Assembly: GCA_963678485.1 (NCBI GenBank)
Contig: OY782882.1
Location: forward strand, 3,348,001-3,412,000
DNA length: 64,000 nucleotides
Reading direction: 5' to 3'
DNA from: CALGYY01 sp963678485
Lineage (GTDB): Bacteria > Bacteroidota > Bacteroidia > Bacteroidales > CAIWKO01
A program made the position numbers and the translations under genes. Below are positions 57,570 through 64,000 of the stretch, piece by piece. Within the stretch, counting starts at the first letter, position 1. The number at the start of each line of letters is the position of its first letter. Below the pieces are notes generated by a model that saw only the letters and a list, made by a program, of their open reading frames with translations, was not told the origin of the DNA and made no database searches.

Positions 57570-57612
57570 TTTTCTTATTGCTCTGTTTTTTTCGTAAAAC
57601 CCTTGGTATTAA

Positions 57613-57644
57613 TAAAAAAAACAGTCCCTTTTTGAAAGGGACTG
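57613..57644 (-). terminator. Terminator of hpf
   Basis: A stem cagtcccttt / aaagggactg with a short loop is followed on the minus strand by a run of T (eight A on the plus strand). Confidence 0.85.
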
Positions 57645-57675
57645 CAAATGTATAAACAAAAACTGTATTGACAAA
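57645..57675 (-). promoter_or_regulatory. Promoter of the tRNA-tuf-rpoC block
   Basis: On the minus strand TTTG (57675-57672), a 19-nt spacer and TACATTTG (57652-57645) match the Bacteroidota consensus. The predicted start falls inside the hpf terminator hairpin, and the first tRNA is about 70 bp downstream. Confidence 0.65.
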
Positions 57676-57745
57676 ACTTTTTTGAACTTTTTTTAAGGTA
57701 TTTTAGATTATTTAATTTGAACAGCGATACATTATTATTATCAGC

Positions 57746-58045
57746 TTACAAACCACGTAATTTTTCTTTGTGTTTGGTGATCTGTTTTTTTAATGCCTCC
57801 ACCGCAGTGTCGGTCGCCTGTTCAAAACTACCTGCTTGTTTCTTGGCAAACAAATCGTTGCCTGGTATATTAAGGCGAATTTCCGCAACTTTATTGCCCG
57901 TTTCAATGTTTTTATCAAGTCGTAAGGTAACCTCGGTACTAATTACCCCCTCAAAATAATTTTCTAACTTGCCAACTTTATCATTTACAAATTCTTCTAA
58001 CTTCTTGTCGGCTTTAAAGTGTACTGAATTGATTTTTACTTTCAT
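57746..58045 (-). CDS. hpf: Ribosome hibernation promoting factor, short form
   Basis: The 99-residue protein binds the 30S subunit in stationary phase and favours inactive 70S or 100S ribosomes. The fold pattern is MKVKINSVHFKADKKLEEFV, KVGKLENYFEGVI and, in the last helix, ATDTAVEALKKQITKHKEKL with the basic residues that touch 16S rRNA. It is the short form, without the extra dimerising domain. It follows the Xer recombinase gene by 15 bp, and rpsU lies beyond, an order common in Bacteroidota. Confidence 0.92.
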   Translation of the reverse strand: MKVKINSVHFKADKKLEEFVNDKVGKLENYFEGVISTEVTLRLDKNIETGNKVAEIRLNIPGNDLFAKKQAGSFEQATDTAVEALKKQITKHKEKLRGL

Positions 58046-58060
58046 ATGACCTCCATAAAA

Positions 58061-58951
58061 TTATGCCTTAGGATGGGCTTGTTTATAAATAGTTTTAAGT
58101 TTTTCTATTGTATTATGAGTGTAAACTTGTGTTGCTGAAAGATTTGCGTGTCCTAATAACTCCTTAATCGCATTTAAGTCGGCGCCCTTGTTCAACATAT
58201 GAGTGGCGAATGTATGTCGCATAACGTGAGGACTTTTCTTTTCGAGCGTTGTTATACTGCTAAGATACGTATTTACTACCCTGTAAGCAAGCTTTTGATA
58301 GATTTTTTTCCCGCTTTCTGTTACAAAGAAATATGCATGTTCCGACAAATGTATAAAAAGTTTTTCCTTCTCCGCCAGATAGCTGTTAATCAGTGCAGAT
58401 AATTTAGGTCCATAAGGTACAATGCGCTCTTTGTTGCGCTTGCCTAATATTTTTATCGTTCGTCCATTTATGTCGATATCGCTGTCTTTCAATTGAACTA
58501 ATTCGGTGAGACGCATCCCAGTTGCATAAAACATTTCTAAAATCAAACGATTACGCTGTGATGTAAAGTCAGGATCAACCTCCGATTCTATCTGCAAAAA
58601 CAACGAATCCAAATCCGTTTCTTCAACATACACTGGTAAACGCTTCGACATTTTAGGTGAAATCACACGCTTTAGCGGATTCTCGGTAACAATCCCCTCT
58701 TTTAGCAGGAACTTGAAAAATGATTGTAAGGCGGTTTTTTTACGATTAACAGTTCGCGGACTCAATCCTTGATCCATTAATGAGGCTAACCAACTACGAA
58801 TTTCAAGATAACGAACGCGGGTGAGGTCAGTTAATTTATATTCTTCCTCTAGAAAACTGCTGAATTGCTGCAGATCGTTCGCGTAGGAAAGCACCGTGTG
58901 ACGCGATGCCCTTTTTTCGAATTCCAGATATTGTAAAAATCGCGATACCAT
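58061..58951 (-). CDS. xerC: Tyrosine recombinase, XerC/XerD family
   Basis: This 296-residue site-specific recombinase of the type that resolves chromosome dimers at dif has an N-terminal SAM-like core-binding domain (residues about 1-90, FLQYLEFEKRASRHTVLSY). The catalytic set is complete: Arg in YATGMRLTELVQL, Lys in LGKRNKERIVP, HxxR in HVMRHTFATHM, His in LLGHANLSATQVY and the nucleophile Tyr in the same motif. I chose the ATG at 58951 because the seven residues of the longer frame lie inside the rpsU terminator hairpin. Whether it is XerC or XerD is not decided; the gene symbol is tentative. The rpsU-xer-hpf neighbourhood suggests a chromosomal housekeeping enzyme. Confidence 0.82.
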   Translation of the reverse strand: MVSRFLQYLEFEKRASRHTVLSYANDLQQFSSFLEEEYKLTDLTRVRYLEIRSWLASLMDQGLSPRTVNRKKTALQSFFKFLLKEGIVTENPLKRVISPKMSKRLPVYVEETDLDSLFLQIESEVDPDFTSQRNRLILEMFYATGMRLTELVQLKDSDIDINGRTIKILGKRNKERIVPYGPKLSALINSYLAEKEKLFIHLSEHAYFFVTESGKKIYQKLAYRVVNTYLSSITTLEKKSPHVMRHTFATHMLNKGADLNAIKELLGHANLSATQVYTHNTIEKLKTIYKQAHPKA

Positions 58952-58952
58952 A

Positions 58953-59009
58953 CAAAAAAAATCCCTGAGCATGCCAAACGCTGGGTAGCGATTGATATTG
59001 CTCAGGGAA
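58953..59009 (-). terminator. Terminator of rpsU, abutting the xer start
   Basis: A perfect 10-bp stem (tccctgagca / tgctcaggga, wide loop) is followed on the minus strand by eight T. The T run ends 2 nt before the xer ATG at 58951. Confidence 0.8.
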
Positions 59010-59034
59010 TATTATACCCTGTTAGAAAAACAGA

Positions 59035-59229
59035 TTATTGGTCTAATTTCTCGATAAGCTGCTGAATGTAAATAGCTTTCAGCTTCTTTTCCCTTTGCTT
59101 TACAGAAGGTTTGGTGAATTTCTGACGTTCACGTAATTCTTTTACTGTTCCGGTCTTCTCGAATTTCCTTTTGTATTTCTTGAGCGCTTTGTCAATGCTT
59201 TCGCCTTCTTTTACAGGGATGATAATCAT
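59035..59229 (-). CDS. rpsU: 30S ribosomal protein S21
   Basis: This 64-residue small-subunit protein sits near the platform and affects initiation. It is nearly all charged helix: MIIIPVKEGESIDKALKKYK, KFEKTGTVKELRERQKFTKP, ending REKKLKAIYIQQLIEKLDQ. Length is normal for Bacteroidota. A good -33/-7 promoter is 44 nt upstream and a terminator is 25 nt downstream. Confidence 0.95.
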   Translation of the reverse strand: MIIIPVKEGESIDKALKKYKRKFEKTGTVKELRERQKFTKPSVKQREKKLKAIYIQQLIEKLDQ

Positions 59230-59273
59230 ATAAATACCTCTTTACTTTTGGTTGTTATTTTTGAATAGAGGTG

Positions 59274-59302
59274 CAAAAGTAGCAATTTTTTTTATTTCCA
59301 AA
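59274..59302 (-). promoter_or_regulatory. Promoter of rpsU
   Basis: On the minus strand TTTG (59302-59299), a 17-nt spacer and TACTTTTG (59281-59274) match the Bacteroidota consensus closely. The upstream edge lies 1 bp from the start of the 518-bp duplication. Confidence 0.7.
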
Positions 59303-59303
59303 C

Positions 59304-59821
59304 AAGTTTTAGAAAAAATATTCATCATTATCGGGTTTTTAATGGCGGATTTTATCAGATTCTTTATTTTTACAGAAACAAAAAACAAATTCTTATGCTT
59401 AAAGACATTATCCCGGGAAATATCCTCTTTCTGGATATTGAGACCGTTCCCATGGTGCCTGAGTACTCTCAGTGCCCCGATCCATTCAAGAAACTGTGGC
59501 AGAAAAAAGCTGCAACACTTGCCCCATCCACCGAAACCGACCCCAACGCTCTTTGGCCCCGAGCCGGTATCTATGCTGAGTTTGGTAAAGTTATTTGCGT
59601 GACAACCGCCTTTCTTTATCAAGACCATCTTAGAGTGAAAAGTTTCTATGGTCACAATGAGGAAGAGCTCCTTAGCGCATTTGCTGATATGCTGCGCCGC
59701 TATTTTAATCGCGACTATCATTTGCTGTGTGCCCACAATGGCAAGGAGTTCGACTTTCCGTTCCTCTCACGACGTATGCTGGTGCAAGGAATCACTCTTC
59801 CCGATATTCTTGATACAGCCG
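59304..59821 (+). repeat. Left copy of the 518-bp target duplication
   Basis: By eye identical, at a constant offset of 2197, to 61501-62018. It holds 91 bp upstream of the exonuclease gene and its first 142 codons. It ends exactly where the terminal repeat of the insertion sequence begins. Confidence 0.93.
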
Positions 59822-59826
59822 CCTGA
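59395..59826 (+). pseudogene. Truncated copy of the 3'-5' exonuclease gene
   Basis: This frame is the 5' part of the exonuclease gene that is complete at 61592-62299. It encodes the first 142 residues unchanged, then Ala and a stop. The stop TGA is provided by the CCTGAC terminal repeat of the insertion sequence. Motif I (FLDIETVP) and the AHNGKEFDFPFL motif are present, but the third motif with the last metal Asp is missing, so an active nuclease is not expected. It keeps the native upstream region and may still be expressed as a 143-residue fragment. Transcription would run into the insertion sequence antisense to the transposase gene. Confidence 0.88.
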
Positions 59827-59844
59827 CTTTGACTATGCGTCACC

Positions 59845-61386
59845 CTAAAAATTTTTCCAGAAATTTTCATCAAATAGCATAGCAATAGATTTGTGCCTTG
59901 TCGTGACAAGCATTGTCTTTGACATGATAGTATCGCTGAGTGGCAATCTGACTTTGACAGTAGTTATGGTTTTGGCGATGCTAAGTACTTTATCTACACT
60001 CAGGTTTATGTTGTTGGTTTTTAGTATCCGATCCAACTCCTTATATACCTTATAAGCTATAAAACATATGCATACATGTGCTTCTATTCTGCGTGGTGTA
60101 AAGTGAAACATCGGACGCATTTCAAGTGTTCCTTTTGTTACCCTGAAAGCATTCTCGACCACCCACAAGCCATTGTATTGCTCATAAACATCTTGTGCCG
60201 AAAGTGTTGTATTGGTTATATATCCTTTTAGCCCGTCCCATTGAGCATCTTCTTCAATCTTATGTTGATTAATGCAAACTTTTACATTATCCGAAATTTC
60301 CAAGAATTTATTATAACCCCGTTTGTTGATATTTTCTTTCGTTATATTACCACTCTTATAGGCTTTCTGAAGGCGTTTAACGCCTTTTTCCCTATTGTAT
60401 TTGTCTTTCTTTGCCCTGGTTGAAGAATATCCTACAATTAACCGGGTATTCTCCTTTTTTAGTTCGTGAAATTCATTATCGCATTTATCTAAAGATAAAA
60501 TCCATTGCTTGATTTCTTCCGTCTCGTTTTTTATTCTTGCCCCGATAATGTATTTGTACCCCCCGGATTCCAACAATGATATGTTTGATTTACTCATCAA
60601 ACCCGAATCGGCAACCACTACAAAGTCATCCAAATTAAAACGTCGAACAAAATCGTCAATTATGGGCAACATCGTTCGCCCCTCGTATTGAGAGCCGTTG
60701 AAAATAGAGTAAGAAAGGGGATAGCCCCCTTTACTTACTAATAAACCCAGCACTACTTGTGGCTGACTGTGCTTTCCGTCTTTAGAAAACCCATTTTCTC
60801 TTAGTTCATCACCATAATCAGACTCAAAATAAAGTGTGGTTACATCATAAAACATTAAGCCGATTTTACCACCCAATATCTTCCGTGTGTGCTCAACACT
60901 GATTTGCTGTATCCGCTCTTGTTGGGTATTGTATAGTTTGTCCAAATAACGATATATCTTGTATAGCTGCACATCTTCATCAAAATATGATTTTAGATAA
61001 TCTACCGTAGCCGACTTGCTCATCGGTTGGCTTAAACGGGCAACAACCAAATGACGCAATATGTCATCATATATTTTATCGAAACCAATAAGATGGAATA
61101 CCTTATCCAAAATCAACTGCGTGCCATTGATTAGGATGTTTTCAATGTTTGACAACAAGTGTTCAGTTACCTGTTTTTCTTCTTGCTCCTTGGCTTTTAT
61201 ACAAAAAACATCTTGGATACCACATTGAGCATCTATCCATTGTTTTGCTTGTTTTATCAGATTATCGATCTGGGAACTATCACTACTTACCCCAATTGTT
61301 TTTAATTCGATATATTTCCCATGAGTTTTATCTACAACGACTACACTCGTGGTTCCTGACCTATTTTTCTTTTTACGTATGAACAT
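59845..61386 (-). CDS. IS1634-family DDE transposase
   Basis: The 513-residue transposase is complete. Catalytic residues fit the IS4-type DDE plan: Asp181 in GLMFYDVTTLYFE, Asp260 in FVVVADSGLMS, and Glu411 in the YNGLWVVENAFRVTK segment, a variant of the Y-(2)-R-(3)-E-(6)-K signature with Leu in place of Arg. The long beta-strand insert before Glu411 and the LEMRPMFHFTPRRIEAHV segment after it are typical of IS1634 relatives. The N-terminal part (SSVVVVDKTHGKYIELKTIG-like start) probably helps bind the ends. Translation starts at 61386, 114 bp inside the right end. No frameshift or stop interrupts it, so the element may still be active. Confidence 0.93.
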   Translation of the reverse strand: MFIRKKKNRSGTTSVVVVDKTHGKYIELKTIGVSSDSSQIDNLIKQAKQWIDAQCGIQDVFCIKAKEQEEKQVTEHLLSNIENILINGTQLILDKVFHLIGFDKIYDDILRHLVVARLSQPMSKSATVDYLKSYFDEDVQLYKIYRYLDKLYNTQQERIQQISVEHTRKILGGKIGLMFYDVTTLYFESDYGDELRENGFSKDGKHSQPQVVLGLLVSKGGYPLSYSIFNGSQYEGRTMLPIIDDFVRRFNLDDFVVVADSGLMSKSNISLLESGGYKYIIGARIKNETEEIKQWILSLDKCDNEFHELKKENTRLIVGYSSTRAKKDKYNREKGVKRLQKAYKSGNITKENINKRGYNKFLEISDNVKVCINQHKIEEDAQWDGLKGYITNTTLSAQDVYEQYNGLWVVENAFRVTKGTLEMRPMFHFTPRRIEAHVCICFIAYKVYKELDRILKTNNINLSVDKVLSIAKTITTVKVRLPLSDTIMSKTMLVTTRHKSIAMLFDENFWKNF

Positions 61387-61410
61387 ACGCTAAAATAAGT
61401 CATTTTGTTC

Positions 61411-61436
61411 TTGCGTCACCCAAACGGGTGGCGCAA
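61411..61436. promoter_or_regulatory. Hairpin ahead of the transposase gene
   Basis: An 11-bp inverted repeat (ttgcgtcaccc / gggtggcgcaa) with a 4-nt loop lies 25 bp before the transposase start. The one unmatched position is a G-T pair in plus-strand RNA and a C-A mismatch in transposase-sense RNA. It could block or bind incoming transcription. Confidence 0.5.
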
Positions 61437-61500
61437 AATTTATATGTGAATGTATTTGTGGTAGTTACAAATTCGTGATTTTTAAAGTGTCAAAGTCAGG

Positions 61501-62018
61501 AAGTTTTAGAAAAAATATTCATCATTATCGGGTTTTTAATGGCGGATTTTATCAGATTCTTTATTTTTACAGAAACAAAAAACAAATTCTTATGCTTAAA
61601 GACATTATCCCGGGAAATATCCTCTTTCTGGATATTGAGACCGTTCCCATGGTGCCTGAGTACTCTCAGTGCCCCGATCCATTCAAGAAACTGTGGCAGA
61701 AAAAAGCTGCAACACTTGCCCCATCCACCGAAACCGACCCCAACGCTCTTTGGCCCCGAGCCGGTATCTATGCTGAGTTTGGTAAAGTTATTTGCGTGAC
61801 AACCGCCTTTCTTTATCAAGACCATCTTAGAGTGAAAAGTTTCTATGGTCACAATGAGGAAGAGCTCCTTAGCGCATTTGCTGATATGCTGCGCCGCTAT
61901 TTTAATCGCGACTATCATTTGCTGTGTGCCCACAATGGCAAGGAGTTCGACTTTCCGTTCCTCTCACGACGTATGCTGGTGCAAGGAATCACTCTTCCCG
62001 ATATTCTTGATACAGCCG
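61501..62018 (+). repeat. Right copy of the 518-bp target duplication
   Basis: By eye identical to 59304-59821. It starts immediately after the right terminal repeat and runs into the unduplicated remainder of the exonuclease gene, restoring a complete frame. Confidence 0.93.
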
Positions 62019-62299
62019 GACAAAAGCCTTGGCAGATACGACATCTGGATACAATGGAATTATGGAAGTTTGGCGATTACAAGAGTTATACTTCGCTGGA
62101 ATTACTGGCAGCCGTTTTTAATATTCCCACTCCCAAAGATGATATCGCTGGCGCTGATGTCGCCCGTGTGTATTGGAATGAAGACGGATTGGAACGCATC
62201 GTCACCTACTGCCAGAAAGATGTCCTCACTATTGCTCAGATAATGTACAAATACCTCGGACTTCCCTCAATTCCTGCTGAAGCGATTCAGTATGTCTGA
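61592..62299 (+). CDS. PolB-like 3'-5' exonuclease (intact copy)
   Basis: This 235-residue predicted nuclease is related to the exonuclease domain of family B DNA polymerases (DNA_pol_B_exo2, PF10108 type). Its three metal motifs are complete: FLDIETVPM (motif I, DxE at about residues 13-15), LCAHNGKEFDFPFL (motif II) and TYCQKDVLTIAQIMY (motif III with Tyr and Asp). The start ATG at 61592 is 2197 bp after that of the truncated copy; frames reaching back to 61475 pass through the terminal repeat. The first 142 codons belong to the duplicated segment, so its upstream 91 bp are also native. Cellular role is unknown, probably DNA repair or processing. Confidence 0.85.
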   Translation: MLKDIIPGNILFLDIETVPMVPEYSQCPDPFKKLWQKKAATLAPSTETDPNALWPRAGIYAEFGKVICVTTAFLYQDHLRVKSFYGHNEEELLSAFADMLRRYFNRDYHLLCAHNGKEFDFPFLSRRMLVQGITLPDILDTAGQKPWQIRHLDTMELWKFGDYKSYTSLELLAAVFNIPTPKDDIAGADVARVYWNEDGLERIVTYCQKDVLTIAQIMYKYLGLPSIPAEAIQYV

Positions 62300-62473
62300 T
62301 TTCCATGAATCATCGTACTTCTTGAAAAAAGTACAGATGTTCGTTGCATAAAGCTTCCATTACATATAATGTATGTAGTTTTATTGTGCTTTGTAGTTGC
62401 TTGATTATTCAGGCTTTGCGGTGTATTTTTATGATTTAACAATTTATCCCATCGCTTTCTTAAGGGCTTTTAG

Positions 62474-62481
62474 TACTTTTG
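62474..62481 (+). promoter_or_regulatory. -7 promoter element directly before dnaB
   Basis: TACTTTTG matches TAnnTTTG and ends 4 nt before the ATG at 62486. If used, the transcript would be nearly leaderless. No -33 TTG is at the usual distance. Confidence 0.4.
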
Positions 62482-62485
62482 ACCA

Positions 62486-63994
62486 ATGGAAAATGCACCT
62501 GATAATACACGCAAAAGAGTTAGGAAAACACTAGGAAATACGGTCATTCCCGAGCATAGTCGGGTCCCGCCACAAGCACTCGATCTTGAAGAGGCGGTCC
62601 TGGGCGCACTGATGCTTGAGAAGGATGCATTAACTGCGGTAATTGATATTTTGAGGCCTGAGATCTTTTATAAAGATGCTCATCAAACAATTTTTAAGGC
62701 CATTCAGAATCTGTTTAAAAAATCAGAACCGGTAGATATTCTTACTGTTACCAATGAATTGAGAACCTTAGGTGAGCTCGAAACCGTTGGCGGTCCTTAT
62801 TATCTTACTCAGCTTACGAACCGCGTTGCTTCTGCTGCTAATATCGAATATCACGTTCGAATCATTTCTCAAAAGTTTATTCAGCGCGAATTGATACATA
62901 TTTCATCAGATATTATTCGTGATGCTTTTGAAGATACCACGGACGTATTCGACCTTTTAGATAATGCGGAACGTAATCTATTCGCCGTTAGTGAAGGCAA
63001 TTTGCGCAGAAGTTACCTCGATATTCAATCCCTCGTTAAAGAAGCGATTAAAGAAATTGAAAACGCAAAAAATGCCGAAGGCCACCTAAAAGGCGTTGGC
63101 TCGGGCTTTACCGAAATTGACCGGGTGACGGCTGGTTGGCAGAAGTCCGACTTGATTGTGCTCGCTGCTCGTCCGGGTATGGGAAAGACGGCTTTCGTAT
63201 TGTCGATGGCTCGCAACATGGCTGTGGATCTGAAAAAACCTGTGGCATTCTTCTCACTTGAAATGTCGGCCATCCAATTGGTGACTCGTCTGATCTCCAG
63301 TGAATGCGAAATTCCTGCAGAGAAACTTCGTCGCGGTAATCTTGAAAATAGTGAGTGGGAACAACTGAATGCGCGTATTAGCGCTCTGGTTGATGCCCCA
63401 TTGTTTATTGATGATACGCCCGCCCTTTCTATCTTTGAGCTTCGTGCAAAATGCCGTCGCTTGAAGGCACAGCACGATATTCAAATGATTGTGATTGACT
63501 ACCTTCAGCTAATGTCGATTGGTGGCGATAATCGAGGTAATCGTGAACAAGAGATTTCCCAGATATCCCGCTCGCTTAAAGCTTTGGCAAAAGAGCTGGA
63601 TGTGCCGGTAATAGCGCTATCGCAGCTTAGCCGCGCAGTTGAAACTCGTGGTGGAAATAAGAAGCCAATCTTAAGTGACCTTAGAGAATCGGGCGCTATT
63701 GAACAGGATGCCGACCTTGTTCTGTTTATCTATCGTCCGGAATACTATCAAATAAAGGAGTGGGAAGACGCCACACCTACCGAAGGAACTGCGGAAATTA
63801 TTATTGCAAAGCATCGTAACGGAGCGCTTAAAGATATTCGTTTGCGCTTCATTGCACATCTGGCCAAATTTTCTGATATGGATAATTTATCTATACAGAT
63901 TGATGATGGACTGGAACCCAACGAGAGCTTCAATAAATCTTTTATTACACGATCTTCGCGCATGGATGAAGTACCCGATAGTGATCCTTTCTAA
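62486..63994 (+). CDS. dnaB: Replicative DNA helicase DnaB
   Basis: This 502-residue hexameric helicase unwinds DNA at the replication fork and loads primase. The N-terminal collar domain begins VPPQALDLEEAVLGALMLE (about residues 28-46). The RecA-like motor holds the Walker A motif AARPGMGKTAF (about 233-243), Walker B in IQMIVIDYLQLMS, and LSQLSRAVETRGGNKKPILS with the arginine-finger region. DLRESGAIEQDADLVLFIYR is the last conserved motif. Length is normal and no intein interrupts the motor. The stop codon is at 63992-63994, just inside the window. Confidence 0.97.
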   Translation: MENAPDNTRKRVRKTLGNTVIPEHSRVPPQALDLEEAVLGALMLEKDALTAVIDILRPEIFYKDAHQTIFKAIQNLFKKSEPVDILTVTNELRTLGELETVGGPYYLTQLTNRVASAANIEYHVRIISQKFIQRELIHISSDIIRDAFEDTTDVFDLLDNAERNLFAVSEGNLRRSYLDIQSLVKEAIKEIENAKNAEGHLKGVGSGFTEIDRVTAGWQKSDLIVLAARPGMGKTAFVLSMARNMAVDLKKPVAFFSLEMSAIQLVTRLISSECEIPAEKLRRGNLENSEWEQLNARISALVDAPLFIDDTPALSIFELRAKCRRLKAQHDIQMIVIDYLQLMSIGGDNRGNREQEISQISRSLKALAKELDVPVIALSQLSRAVETRGGNKKPILSDLRESGAIEQDADLVLFIYRPEYYQIKEWEDATPTEGTAEIIIAKHRNGALKDIRLRFIAHLAKFSDMDNLSIQIDDGLEPNESFNKSFITRSSRMDEVPDSDPF

Positions 63995-64000
63995 GTTATA

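Larger units (their letters stand above)
59822..61500 (-). mobile_element. IS1634-family insertion sequence, 1679 bp
   Basis: The element starts CCTGACTTTGAC at 59822 and ends with its inverted copy at 61489-61500 (12-bp perfect terminal inverted repeats). It carries one transposase gene on the minus strand and is flanked by 518-bp identical direct copies of host sequence. Long, variable target duplications are a known trait of this family (IS1549, IS1634). A hairpin at 61411-61436 sits ahead of the transposase gene, and a 10-bp subterminal sequence (tgcgtcaccc) occurs near both ends. Confidence 0.93.

Noticed and set aside
59242..59736. Antisense frame of 164 codons opposite the exonuclease gene (and its twin at 61496-61933)
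   Set aside because: It is the shadow of a real coding frame with full metal motifs on the plus strand and includes promoter sequence of rpsU.
61475..61591. N-terminal extension of the intact exonuclease
   Set aside because: The extra residues come from the insertion-sequence end and the native upstream region; the ATG at 61592 matches the start of the truncated copy.
59304..62018. Tandem gene duplication followed by a separate insertion
   Set aside because: Both 518-bp copies end exactly at the terminal repeats of the element, which a separate event would not explain; assembly error remains possible and is listed as a check.

Overview
The window is a chromosomal segment of a member of the Bacteroidota, with class and genus not resolved. 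The evidence is lineage-typical: TAnnTTTG-type -7 promoter elements, very few Shine-Dalgarno sequences, type IX secretion (T9SS) C-terminal sorting domains on two exported peptidases, an S46 dipeptidyl-peptidase, a DUF6150 repeat protein, the long insert-bearing form of IspG, and the tRNA-tuf-tRNA-secE-nusG-rplKAJL-rpoBC block. A hydroxyproline-dehydratase-type glycyl radical enzyme, tryptophanase and several secreted peptidases suggest an amino-acid/peptide-using organism with at least facultative anaerobic metabolism (inference).

Layout. 1-8.5 kb: small lipoproteins, a yeast-type cytosine deaminase, a membrane acyltransferase, an FAD oxidoreductase, a sulfotransferase-like protein and a CcmF-type haem lyase. 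8.5-12.5 kb: methylthioadenosine phosphorylase, divergent from the haem lyase across a 16-bp palindrome, then the glycyl radical enzyme and its activase as a two-gene operon. 12.7-22.2 kb: an AsmA-like giant, enolase, a DPP7-type peptidase and tryptophanase, most followed by clear hairpin terminators. 22.2-33.7 kb: a possible MITE, a secreted caspase-like/TPR protein, M23 and C10 peptidases with T9SS tails, an S41 protease and a LIC11966-like surface protein. 33.7-44.4 kb: a patch of palindromic short repeats, a methyltransferase, pssA-purS (overlapping), a DUF6150 repeat protein, ispG, a 1111-residue peptidase-MA/beta-propeller/outer-membrane-barrel protein, an MBL-fold hydrolase, a GT39-like glycosyltransferase and a DUF3467 protein. 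44.5-57.6 kb (minus strand): the core transcription/translation operon rpoC, rpoB, rplL, rplJ, rplA, rplK, nusG, secE, tRNA-Trp, tuf, and tRNA-Thr/Gly/Tyr/Thr. 57.7-59.2 kb: hpf, a Xer recombinase and rpsU. 59.3-62.3 kb: an IS1634-family insertion inside a 3'-5' exonuclease gene. 62.5-64 kb: dnaB.

The most striking object is the insertion at 59.8-61.5 kb. A 1679-bp element with 12-bp terminal inverted repeats is flanked by two identical 518-bp direct copies of host sequence. The duplicated stretch carries the upstream region and first 142 codons of the exonuclease gene, so the insertion leaves one truncated copy on the left and one complete copy on the right. The very long target duplication lets the element sit within a gene without destroying it. 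This agrees with the long, variable target duplications known for IS1549 and IS1634, but here the consequence for the host gene can be read directly.

All statements come from reading the sequence and from recalled family knowledge. No database search was run.
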